From Prorocentrum cordatum (Eukaryota > Sar > Dinophyceae > Prorocentrales > Prorocentraceae), in contig CAUYUJ010006293.1 in assembly GCA_963575745.1 (NCBI GenBank), positions 1 to 54,700 on the forward strand: a stretch of 54,700 bases of DNA. The letters run 5' to 3'. Shown here piece by piece: positions 32,024-42,358 of this stretch. The notes under the pieces were generated by a model that was given only the letters and a program-made list of their open reading frames with translations, was not told where the DNA came from and ran no database searches. The translations under genes and the position numbers were made by a program. Every line of letters starts with the position of its first letter. Position 1 is the stretch's first letter.

Positions 32024-34538
32024 ATATCAGCGCCCTCCTCCTCATCCTCCTCCTCCTCATCCCTCCCCTCTCCCCGCGACCCCCCCGGCCGCCCTGGTCA
32101 TCTTCCAGCCCCACGACCTTCCCAGCTCTCCCCCTCCCCCCCCCTCCTCGCCATCCCCCCTCATCATCATCCTCATCCTTCTTATCTTCCTCCTTCTCCT
32201 CCTTCCCCCTGCTCATCATCTTCCTCCTGCCCGGCGGGCCTCCCCTGACTCTGGGCCCCAAGCTGGGCGGCGCGATTGGAGAGGAGGTGGTTCGACCAGC
32301 CCGCGGCCTGGCCGACAGCTCCGCGCACAGCGATGGGGTCCGGGACCGGGATTGGATGGCGCCGACTCGTTGTTGGCGTCGAGGCTGGTCGCTTTTTGGT
32401 GATCAATCTGGCTGCTGGGGTCGGGCGAGCGGCGGCGGGCTTCTTATTCGTCATCATCATCGCCCGCGGCCGGCCGTTGGGGCGTCGTCGTCGGGGCTCC
32501 TCAACATCATCGGAACACCAATCTGCGCCCATCACCGGCTGTTGTTGTTGGGGGCAGCCAGCAGCAGTAGTAGTAGTTGGCGCCCCGCGACAAAAAAAAA
32601 CCTTGGACGGGCTGAGAAATGGCGCGGGCGGGGGCGAGGATGATGACGGGGAGAAGGCGACCCTCATTGCAACCGTTGATGATAGGGCCCCTTCAGCGCA
32701 AGCACTGGCTGGGATACCACGCGGCGTTGAGGCCCCATCGGCGCAAGAGGAAGGGCCCCCTCAGCTCAAACGTTGATTGGACTCCATGCAGTCTTCTTTT
32801 CTCCTCAGCATGCAGCAAGCGGGCTCTGTGTTTTTGTGTGTGTATGTAGCGTTAGATGCATGTGTGGGATTTGTCCCTGGCCCTGGGAATGTATAGCGCT
32901 ATTCAAGACGATGAAGAACTCGTCCGCCGGGGCCCCGATCTTCCCCCAGTCCGCTCCGAGAGGGCCTCAACAAGAGGGCTCCAAGGGGGCTCCAAGACTT
33001 TCTGCTGGGATGTGATGCGCGACGTTTGATGCTGCAGCGTGCTGTTATCTCTGCGTGGTACGTGTTGTTGTTGGTGGTGCGTGCTATGCGATTTTTGTTG
33101 GCGGTGTGTTATGTGTGGTTCGTGATGCGCCAGTTCCGTGAGCACGTTGTTGTTGTTGTTGTTGTTGATGTGTACTGTGTGACTTACTTTTGTTGCTGGT
33201 GTGCGCCGTGTGATTTGATTTGTCGGTGTGTGCTGAGCGTGCTTTAGGGATGTTGTAGGGGCCGGGCTTCAATGGTGTTTTAGGGGCCAGGCTTTAGAGA
33301 TGTTGTCGGGGCCAGGCCGTAGTGATGTTGTTTTAGGGGCCTGGCTTCAGAGATGTTTTGCAAGCTGGGCTTCAGGGATGTTGTCGGAGGGGCCGGGCTT
33401 TGGGATGTTTTAGGGGCTGGGCTTTAAGCATGTTCCAGGGGTGGGTGTTCTGCGGTTTGTGCGAGGTGCGCGATGTAGGACGAGCGAGGAGAGAATGGGG
33501 GTTCAGTGATGTTAACGAGGGCGATCATGAGGACGGTGACGCCGAGAATGTTGAAGAGGAAGAGGAGGACATGTTGTTGACGAGGCAGCAACAACGCGTC
33601 AGACCGCATGGGGTTGTTGAGCCAGAGACATTGGCATGCAGTAAAACGGCCCCTTGAGGAAACGTTTCCTGGACCCCAGAGGGGAGACTTATCGATGCCG
33701 TTCACCGTGCCCCCTATCTCCGATCCCCGGGCCTCCGAGGATAGTGCAAGGGCTCCCCTAGTTCAATAGCGCGCCACCCTCTCTCCGCTCGGACCATGTC
33801 TGCAAGCGCCGATTGGGGGGCAATGCGTGCGAGCGCACCATGTCTGCGCACGCCTGTCTGCTAGGACCCCCATCTCCAGTGCAAGCGCTGGGGGCTTCGG
33901 AGGAGGAGGGCTTCGGAGGAGGGCGGGGGAGGAGGGCTTCGGAGGAGCTTGGAGGACAATGTTGGTAATGTTTTGTGTCTACGGTTGATTCCATTGTTGA
34001 CGCTGCGTCGTGTTCAACGTCTCGCGATGGGCGTTGCGGGCAGCGCTGTCAAAACATTGGGGACTCAGGCACTATACGTCACAGCCCCATGATCTCATAG
34101 GCAGGCCCCTCTAGCATTATCTGAGCGCGGCGAGTGCATCACCAGAAGAAGGAACTTGCATACGCAGCGTCGCACGCGCTGCTAGCTCAACTAAGATCGA
34201 GGAGATACAAGCAAGCTTCACGGGTCTTACTCGCTCGCCGTGCTCTCCTCAGCAGTGCGCGCGTGTGCGTTGCCAGACTTGGCCCACAAATCACGAGCTC
34301 AAAAAACATAATAATGGCCACCGCCTCGCTGCAAGCGGAGGCGGCCACCATCCAGAGCGCGATGCTCAGGCGAACATCCTCGGTCGGCGGCGCGCGCATG
34401 GTTCTTCTTAGCAGCCCTCCGAAGGCTTCTTAGAAACCCCGAAAGCTTGTAAAAAAAACGCTTTTCAGAAACCCTCTTCCCCCCCCAGCCCCAACCTGGG
34501 CGCCGCCGACCTACGCGCCGCCAGCAGCGCAAGCCAAC
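32024..34538. other. Spacer between gene C and gene B; minisatellites, no convincing gene
   Basis: The stretch contains CCTCCTCATCC pyrimidine tracts (32040-32230), GTTGTTGGTGGTGCGTG-type repeats (33060-33240) and GATGTTGTAGGGGCCGGGCTT-type repeats (33245-33440). The last two are the reverse complement of the minisatellites in gene A intron 1. A minus-strand frame at 34187-34399 contains a hydrophobic run but no recognisable domain. Missing exons of gene C could lie here. Confidence 0.45.
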
Positions 34539-35299
34539 CTACGAGCCGCCACCGTCGGCAGAATGCGAGTCGCAATCTTCAGCATCCTCCTCATCATCGC
34601 CTCCGCCACCGCCGCCGGCAGTGAGCTCCTCGATGCGCTTCAGCAGGTCCGCCTTCGACTGGCCTGAGCCGCCGCCGCGGCCACCGCCGCGGCCTCCTCC
34701 TCCGCCGCCGCCGCCGACGGCATCATCATCTCCACCGCCGTCTGCTGCACCACTCCCCGCGCCGCGACCGCCGCGCCCGCGGCCGCGGCCGCCGCGGCCG
34801 CCGCGGCCGCCGCGGCCGCCACAGCCGCCCCCGGAGCCGCTACCGCCGCCCTTGTTGTCGTCGCCTCCCAGCGGCCGATGATCCTCATCCTCGTGCTCCT
34901 TGACGATGGCCGCCAGCTCGGGCTCGTAGAGCCCGCTCCCTTCCGTGATGAAAGCTTCCCACACCTGCTTCGTGAGCCGCATGATCCCGTGGTTGATGTG
35001 CGTCTCTGTGAGCGCAATCCCAAAGTGCGGCTTCCTCACCCTCAAGCACGCGAGCGCGTCGTTGAAGGGCCCGCTCGCGAGACCGATCACTGAGACCAGG
35101 TCGTAGGAGTGGTGCCACTCTTGATCGCACTCCAACGGCATCGCGTGGAAGAAAACAGCCTCCAAGTCGGTGGGGGACCTCGGCTTGTCGTTGCACTTGT
35201 TGCTGCCTGCCTCGTCATCGGGGCCCGCGCCGCCGACGAAAATCTTCCCGTTCTTGCCGATCCGACGCCCCGCCGTCGAGGCGAAATCCATCTTTCTAT
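34539..35299 (-). CDS. Gene B, last exon: putative degenerate methyltransferase-like segment and GGR tail
   Basis: The acceptor is TGTCTCTAG|ATAGAAAG. The exon continues the protein as NRKMDFASTAGRRIGKNGKI and contains FFHAMPLECDQEW, then SYDLVSVIGLASGPFNDALA and CLRVRKPHFGIALTETHINH. The order hydrophobic strand, Gly-containing turn, helix, then GIALTE is like the motif I and acidic loop of N4/N6-type DNA methyltransferases (DxGxG ... GIE), but the glycine spacing is poor. This is a weak structural guess. The exon ends with Gly/Arg repeats, a KADLLKRIEELTA helix and an acidic tail, then TAG at 34539-34541. Confidence 0.75.
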
Positions 35300-35493
35300 C
35301 TAGAGACATTGGGCGAGGAGGAGGATGAGGAGGTGGAGGATAGGGGGGGGGGGGGGGAGGGGGAGGAGAGGGGGGAAGAGGAGAACGAAGAGCGGCGAGG
35401 TGCAAGGGAAGGAGAAGGAGGGCGAGAGGTGGAGGATAGGGGGAAGGAGGGGGAGGAGGACCAAGTCGGTTTCTCTTTTTCCCAAACGGGTCT

Positions 35494-36574
35494 AATTATC
35501 CCAGTGCGACCCTACCTAGGAGGTGGAACACCTAGGGAAGCAACATCTACATCTACACATACATCTACACCAACATCAACAGCGATAATCACATCCACAT
35601 CTACATCCACATCTACATCTACACCTACACCTACATCTACACCTACATATACATCTACATCTACACCTACATCCACATCTACACCCTATATATACGTCTA
35701 CATTTACACGTTCACAGTTGGTTTGCTTGTGATGTGCATGATATGCTATGTTATGCTTTGCTATGATAGGATATGCTTGGCTATGCTAGGATATACCACG
35801 CTGCGCTTTGCTGCGCTAAGCTAAGCAAAGCTAAACTAAGGTAAGCTAACCTATGAGTCGCTATGCTATGCTATGACATGTTATGATATGATATGAGATG
35901 CTGCGCTATGATATGTTATGCTGCGCTATGCTATGCAATGCTATGAAGTGCTGTGCTGTGCTATGATATGCTGCGCTGTGCTATGCTACGCAATGCTATG
36001 TTATGCTATGCTATGTTATGATGCGCGATGCTATGCTATGCTACGATATGTTATGCTGAGCTGTGCTATGTTATGCTATGATATGCTATGCGATGCTGCG
36101 CTATGCTATACTGTGCTAATGATGCGCTGCGCTATGCTGCGCTAAGCTAGGCTAAGGTAAGCTAAACTATGCTAAGCTAGGGCTAAAGCTAAGCCAAGCA
36201 AGGCTAGGCTAATCGAACCCCACGACGACGATAATCAAGCACCCTCCCCGTCAAATGTAAGAGTTGATTATCGTCGGCCTAGTAGGGTTTCAAATCTAGG
36301 CGGGGGGGCGTGGAGGCCGAACTTTATTATCACTGGGGAAGTCCGCCATCGAGGTTACTTCCTTCTTATGTTGAGATAACAGCACCAAGCGAAACGAACG
36401 CGTTTTTTTCCAGGATGTCCCAAGCGAAACCAATAATTTTGGGAGGCGGCCTCAAACGAAACGATCAATGTTTCAAGGATGTCTCAAGCGGAACCTGCAA
36501 TTATTTGAGGATGTCTCAAGCGAAGCGAAAAACTTGTCGAGGGTGCCTCAATCGAAACACGCATATACTCGAGG

Positions 36575-36632
<58 letters not shown>

Positions 36633-38372
36633 CTCCTCCTCGCCGTGGCCCCTGAACTTGTTTATCACTGCGCTTTATTATCCAGGGAAACCGAGGCGGA
36701 TGAGCTCGCGAGCAGATGAAATTTCTGATTTCCAGTAAGCGTTTACAAATTAAATATAAGAAGTTTTGAACTTTGGATTTTTCCTTCCCCTCTGCGTGTC
36801 CTATTCTTCCTGATCGTCATATTCCTCTTCTTCCCCCTCTTCTCTCTCTCTCTCTATCTCTCTTCTACTATTTCTGACCCCCCCCTGCCCCCCTGAACTT
36901 GTTTATCGCTGGGGATGATTAGCCTGGGGAAACGGGGCGCGTGAGCTACCTGCGCGAGCAGATGAAAATGCTAATTTCAATTCGCCGTTTACAAATCAAA
37001 TCTAATACGTCTTAAAGTTTGGATGTTTGGCATCTCATTATCCTCTCCTCCTCTTGCCCTTTCTCCTCCTCCTCCTCCTGTTCCTCCTCTGCCTCCTCCT
37101 CTATATCTTTCCATTTATCTCTCTATCTTTCTTCTCCCCCCCCTGCCCCCTCTGAACTTCTCTATCGCTGTGGTTGATTATCCTGGGAAAACGAAGCAAA
37201 TGATGAGGCATCTCGATAGAAACCAATAGGAATCTGTATAGGAACCAATAATAGGAATCTTCGGGGACCTGTAAGAATTACAGGAATGCGCTCAAAATTC
37301 TATAGGAAACCATTTCAACGTTTTTGTAATTTGCAAATATAGAAGCGAAGCTCGGAGAGCGCAGCCGCGCGCGCGGCGGCGCCCCACTGAGCTTCACTTT
37401 TATGTTATTCACCATTACTAAATCGACATTCAAGATTCCAAAAACGAGATTGAAAATTTATGGAGCCCTTTCAGGAGGCTGAAGGAACGCGGCGGCTTTT
37501 CGTATCTTTTATACTACAGAGTTGAAGCTCGGAGGTGCGCGCGCGCGGGTGACCCGGTCACCGCGCGCGCGCGCTTCCTCGCTTCAGTTCTTGATAGTAA
37601 AAATATAAAAAGCCGACAAGTTCCTTCAGTCTCCTTAAAAGGGCCCCAGAATTTTTCGATTTCGTTTTTGGAATTATATGTTGGTTTATGAGTAGTGAAT
37701 GATACAGAACCGGAGCTCAGAGGCGCACGCGCGCGCGCGCCTCCGAGCTTCAGTTCCGCATTATAAAAATATTAAAAGCTGACGCGTTCCTTCGGCCTCC
37801 TTAAAGGGGCCCCAGGATTTTTCAAATTCGTTTTTGCAATTAAATGTCGATTTATTAATGGTGAATAAAATAGAGGTGAAGCTAAGAGGCGCGCGCGCGC
37901 ACCTCCGAGCTTCAGTTCTGTATCATAAAAATATCGAAAGCCGGCGCGTTCCTTCAGCCTCCTCAAAAAAGGGCTCGAGAAATTTCCAATTTTGTTTTTT
38001 GAAGGTGTTTCAGAGAGGACCAAAAGCTAAGGGTGTCTCAAGATATCCTCGGCTTTGGCTCCTCTGTTCACATAATTATCATGATATGCCGGCCTCTGGC
38101 CGGCAACTTTTATTATCGCTCCATGGCGCCGAACAACTCTATTACCCCTGGAGGTTTTTTCTCTATAATAGTTCGAGGTTAAGCTAGGCTAAGCTAAATC
38201 TAGCGAAGCTAAGCTTAGCTAAGCTAGGCTAGGCTAGGCTAGGCTAGGTAGGCGGGGGGCCCTGGGGGAACCGCGGGGCGGGCGCCGGGGGAACCGCCCG
38301 GGGCGATTTCCACTGCCCGGCCCTTTAAGCATACAGGGTAAGAACCCTTCTAGGCAGAGCCTAGGTGGGGAA
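35494..38372 (+). mobile_element. CE element copy 5, split by NE2
   Basis: Left part: AATTATCCCAGTGCGACCC end, TACATC, CTATG and GCTAA blocks to 36211. Right part: GCTAGGCTAAG repeats from 38180, the GCCCGGGGCGATTTCCACTG tail and the TCTAGGCAGAGCCTAGG end. The two parts together make one normal CE, showing that NE2 inserted into its GCTAA tract. It is antisense to gene B. Confidence 0.85.
36212..38180 (+). mobile_element. NE element copy 2, nested in CE5
   Basis: This is homologous to 11645-13565. It opens with a perfect 13-bp hairpin, CGACGATAATCAA at about 226-238 and TTGATTATCGTCG at 264-276 (add 36000). AGGATGTCTCAAGCG repeats follow, then a (CT)n run at 36577-36626, and GC-palindrome foldbacks at 37340-38010 around GGTGACCCGGTCACC. 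The end is TAATAGTTCGAGGTTA. Confidence 0.85.
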
Positions 38373-38439
38373 ATATCAAAGACGACAGAAAAAACTGCAC
38401 ACCGCGTCCAGGAGGAGGCGGATGGACGAGCATAGCAAT

Positions 38440-39885
38440 GGGAGATACATTTCAATAGTAATACCTATGCGACCACCCTCCTTCGGGTGATAAGGAGGTT
38501 CGGGGGGGGGGACCAACGTCTCACTCGATCGCTCTCACTATTGATCTCACTATCAATCTCACTGTCGGTCTCGTTCGATCGATCTCACTCGGTAGATCTC
38601 ACAATCGATATAACTCTATCGATTTCAATCGATCGATCTCACAATCGATCTGACTATCGATCTCACAATCGAAATCACAGACGATCTCACGTCGATCTCA
38701 CAGACGATTTCATATTCGGTCTAACTATCGATATCACAATCGATATCACAATCAACGTCGTCATCATCATCAGTATCATCGTTATCAACGTCATCAACAT
38801 CATCATCATCAGCATCATCGGGAAACCATCATCATCATCACTTCATCATCATGATCATGTATAGGAATGAACAGCATCATCAGCATCATCATCATCATCG
38901 GGACATCATCATCACAATCCGCATCATTAGCAACACCATCATCATCAACATCATCACCATCGGAACACCATCATCATCATCGTCACCATCATCATCTACA
39001 ACATTATCATCAACCACATCATCGGGACACCATCACCATCATCAACATCATCATCATTGGGCCACCATCATCAAAATCATCATCATCCCCTCATCATCAT
39101 CACATGGACACCATCGTCGTCATCATCACCACTAGTATCATCATCATCGTCGTGACACCATCATTATCATCACAATCATCATCAGCAGCATCATCAACCA
39201 CACCCTCATCATCATCATCATCACCATCATCAGGACACCATCATCCTCATCATCCTCATCATATGATCTCCATCGACATCATCAGGACCATCCGCATCAT
39301 CATCATCGGGACACCATCATCACCATCAGCAACATCATCATCATCAACATCATCATACTCATCATGGGGGCGCCATCATCATCACCGCGATCCCCGTCGC
39401 CATCATCAATATCGCCAACATCATCATCATTAGCATTATCATCATGATCTGGACACCATCATCATCACCACCATCATCACCATCATCATCATAATCACCA
39501 TCATCATCGTCAAAATCATCATCATCACCATCACCATCATCATCATCATCCTCATCATCATCATCATCATCATCACCATCATCATCATCGGGAAACGGAC
39601 GGGGCACCAGCGGGACACCAGCGGGACACCGCGCGCCACCGGCCCCCGAGCGGGACACCGGCGCGACACCGCGGGGCGCCGGTTGCCGGAAGGGAGACTT
39701 TCGGTCCGGCCGCGCCTCAGCTACAGGAGATTTATTTCTCGCCCGCCCGCGCAGCTTCTTCTTCGCCTCGCCCGCGCGCACGGCGCGCACGACAACGAAA
39801 CCGCAGCCGATTTCCCGGCAGTAGGAGGGGGGCTCGCCGTTCCACTTCGAACTCACCCCCTCACCTCCGACCCATCCTCCGTCGC
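38440..39885 (-). mobile_element. SE element copy 4 (both ends present)
   Basis: One end is TGCGACCACCCTCCTTCGGG-TGATAAGGAGG near 38468-38500. Then come GATCTCACTATCGATCTCAC-type repeats (38520-38760), ATC repeats (38760-39595), GGGACACCGG repeats and the CGATTTCCCGGCAGTAGGAG tail. The other end is ACTCACCCCCTCACCTCC at 39849-39868. The two ends share GGAGGTGAGGGG inverted. It lies in the last intron of gene B. Confidence 0.8.
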
Positions 39886-39932
39886 AATTTTGGCTCGAGC
39901 GATAGGTGGCCCCCACCGCCCACGGCAACAAC

Positions 39933-40289
39933 TCCAGTGGGGGGAAGAATGCGGAAGATCAAGCAAAGCTTCGTGAAAAATCTCACGCTTGATCTTGACC
40001 TGCTCCTGCCAGACGTGCTCGCTGGTCCACGAGGGGGCGACGATCGGGCCGACTAGATTCCCTCGGTTGCCCCCAGGGTAGTGCAGCCTCTTGTGGTCCG
40101 ACAAATCCAACACGTGCTTCGACGCGACATAAACTTTCTCTACCTGGTTCACTGTCGAATGCCCCCGGCGGGCGTCCAGACGAGCATCGAGGGACTCCAT
40201 GTCGAAATGCAGATACACCTGGCGAATTTGCTTCACCATCTGCGCACCCTCCGAGTCCACGAAGCCGCTCAGCAAGGTCGTCTTGTTAC
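39933..40289 (-). CDS. Gene B, exon 4
   Basis: The acceptor is GAGCCCCAG|GTAACAAG and the donor CACTGGA|GTTGTT. It encodes NKTTLLSGFVDSEGAQMVKQ, then RQVYLHFDMESLDARLD and a LSDHKRLHYPGGNRG stretch, ending SSPHW. It begins with two bases and ends with one base of split codons. No domain is recognised. Confidence 0.85.
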
Positions 40290-40465
40290 CTGGGGCTCGC
40301 CCTCTGATGGCCCTCCTCCTCCCCTCCTCCTCCTCCTTTTTTTTCTCCTTCTCCTCCTTCTCCTCCTCCTCCTTCTCTCCTCCTCCTTCTCCACCTCCTC
40401 CTCCTCCTCTTTCTCCTCCTCCTCGGCCCAGCCCCGCCCGCCCGCATTCGTTCGACCCTGCTGAC
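40290..40465 (-). other. Gene B intron, 176 bp, GT-AG, GAGGAGG repeat
   Basis: The donor is GCGAGG|GTCAGC and the acceptor GCCCCAG|GTAAC; phase 1 (GREG-NKTT). The interior is almost entirely GAGGAGG/GAAGGAGG repeat on the sense strand. The frame stays open through it as Glu/Arg repeats, so an unspliced reading would add a low-complexity insert. Confidence 0.8.
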
Positions 40466-41075
40466 CCTCGCGGCCGGCGTCGAAGATGAAGTACAAATCC
40501 CGATCACCCATCTGGAAATCGGTGGCCCTCAACGCCAGCGACAACAACTTCTTCAGGTGTTCGCCGTTCCCCCGGAGCGAAGGAGGGCGCGCGTGCGGTT
40601 TCGAGCTGGGCTCCCCGCAGTGGTTCGGGTTGTAGAAGAAGCCGCGATAGCTCTTCTTGTCCTTGGAGCCGGTGGTCCTGTAGGCGGCGCTGTCCTTGAA
40701 GCGCTGGATGATGACGTCATCGGGCTCCGCTTCCGAGACCAACTCCACGTGCGTGTGAACCAGCGTGGACGCCTTCGCCTGGAAGTAGGAGACACGCTTG
40801 GCCTTGGCCTCATCAGCCTCGGTCTTCTTGACGAGCTTCTTGATCTCCGGCATCTCTTCCAACGTCAGGCATGGTTCCTCGTCCTCGGGATCGTCGCTGA
40901 CCTCCTTCTGATGATCTTCTGCCGCCTTCCGGGTGCGCTCCTCCGTGCCGAGCATCTCGTTGATTGCGCTCGCCGCCTCGGCCAGGTCGCCCTGCTCCAT
41001 GCGCGACTTGGGGTCGCACCGCATGAGGACGGCAGACTTGATGCCCCTGTCGAACTCGCACCCGAAGATGGCGCC
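40466..41075 (-). CDS. Gene B, exon 3
   Basis: The acceptor is TTCTTCAAG|GGCGCC. It encodes GAIFGCEFDRGIKSAVLMRC, an acidic helical stretch (EDEEPCLTLEEMPEIKKLVK), AEPDDVIIQRFKDSAAYRT, RGFFYNPNHCGEPSSKPHA and MGDRDLYFIFDAGREG. No domain is recognised. The balanced composition and the strong frame restoration at both ends support it. Confidence 0.9.
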
Positions 41076-41175
41076 CTTGAAGAAAAGGGCAGGGCTTCAA
41101 CGGCGCGCGCCAGCACCCCCCAGAACCACCCGCCAAGAAGCCGAGGGGGCCCGGGCGGATTCGAGAGGCACAGAC
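41076..41175 (-). other. Gene B intron, 100 bp, GT-AG
   Basis: The donor is GGCGAT|GTCTGT and the acceptor CTTTTCTTCAAG|GGC, with a pyrimidine tract; phase 0. It is the smallest intron of the gene and has no repeat core. Confidence 0.8.
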
Positions 41176-41727
41176 ATCGCCGTTGAGCCCCGCCACCTCG
41201 ATCAGCTCGAACGTCTTCTCCGCGGCCTGGCTCCACCCAGCTCGCCACGCGAAAGAGGGCTTCTTCATGTTCGGATTGTAGGCGTACCCCGCCTTCGAGC
41301 GGAAGTGCGCAATGCTCTTGCAGGTGTCCCGGATGGCGACCTTGGCGTTGGAGTCGAGGGCAATCCCGTCGAGCCACTCGCCGACCATGTGGCTCAGGAG
41401 CCATTGCTTGTAGACGAGAAGGTCGATCAAGCCCTTGCCGCCGGAACTGCTCCCCGCTGACTTGCCCTCGAGGGCGCGGGTGCCCATGTCCTCGATGTTG
41501 ATGCCCCCGCTGTTGTAGAGGTCCAAGAGTAGTTCCACGGCCCACTCGATGCGCTCCGCGGTGACAGCTTTGTGCAAGACTGCGTTGAACTGGTCAATCT
41601 TCTTGAAGGGGTTCGGCAGCTGCGACTCCTGGGCAGCCAGAGTCAATGTCTTCACCTTCGGGACGGAGAGCATCCTGTCGTACACGTTCAGAGCGTTCTT
41701 GACGAACTCGTTGCTGGTAGGGTTCCC
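41176..41727 (-). CDS. Gene B, exon 2
   Basis: The acceptor is GATCCGAG|GGGAAC and the donor GGCGAT|GTCTGT. It encodes GNPTSNEFVKNALNVYDRM, LPNPFKKIDQFNAVLHKAV, VYKQWLLSHMVGEWLDGIAL and HFRSKAGYAYNPNMKKPSF. It is 184 codons, phase 0 at both ends. It is helical with no recognised domain. Confidence 0.9.
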
Positions 41728-42358
41728 CTCGGATCAACAATGGCGCCCCAGACGCAAAGACGCCTAAATCAAACCTAAATCCAAACAGCCGAACCTAAAT
41801 CCAAACGTCAAATTATCCCAGCGCGACCCTACCTAGGAGTGGGAGCCTCGAGCAGCAGCAATAATAGTGGATGCTGCGCTGCGCTATGCTATGCTATGCT
41901 ATGCTGCGCTATGCTATGCTACGCTTGGCTGCGCTATGTTATGCTATGCTATGCTGTGATATGCTATACTATGCTATGCGGCGCTATGATATGCTGTGCT
42001 ATGCTGCGCTATGCGATGTTATGAGATGTTATGCTATGCTGTGCTGCGCTGTGCTATGATATGCTGGGCTATGCTATGACCTGCTGAGCTAAGCTAAGTT
42101 AAACTACAGCTGCGCGAAGCTAAGAAGATGAAGCTAAGCTAAGCTAAGCTAAGCTACGATGAGATACGCAAAGCTAAGGGCTAAGGTAAGAGGGCGCAAC
42201 TGGGGGGGCCGCGGGGCGGGGGCCGGGGGGGCCGCCCGGGGCGAAGCCAACTGCCTGACCCACTTCCCAGCGAGTAAGAACCCTCTAGGCAGAGCCGACT
42301 AGGTAGGGAATCAAACCAAAATCCAAACATAAAGCTCGAGCGTACTTGCTAAAGCAAC
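41728..42358 (-). other. Gene B first intron, 631 bp, GT-AG, ends paired by a 15-bp inverted repeat
   Basis: The donor is AACAATG|GTTGCT and the acceptor GATCCGAG|GGG; phase 0 (GSTM-GNPT). CCATTGTTGATCCGA at 42358-42372 is the exact reverse complement of 41729-41743. One arm is therefore the last 14 exon bases plus the first intron base, and the other arm is the intron 3' end. CE6 occupies most of the interior. Confidence 0.85.
41811..42311 (+). mobile_element. CE element copy 6 (short subfamily), inside gene B first intron
   Basis: The left end is AATTATCCCAGCGCGACCC, followed by AGCAGCAGCAATAATAGTGG, CTATG-type and GCTAA-type repeats, a GGGGCCGCCCGGGGCG tail, and CTAGGCAGAGCCGACTAGG at the right end. 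It is antisense to the gene. The flanks share ATCCAAAC-type repeats. Confidence 0.85.

Larger units (their letters stand above)
35300..39932 (-). other. Gene B last intron, 4,633 bp, GT-AG
   Basis: The donor is CACTGGA|GTTGTT and the acceptor CTCTAG|ATAG; the join is phase 1 and gives SSPHWNRKMDF. Nearly all of it is SE4 plus the CE5/NE2 nest. About 190 bp separate the CE5 end from the acceptor; they contain a GA-rich tract. Confidence 0.75.

Noticed and set aside
34187-34399. Short minus-strand frame with a hydrophobic run, possible membrane segment
   Set aside because: There is no supporting splice junction, domain or second line of evidence.
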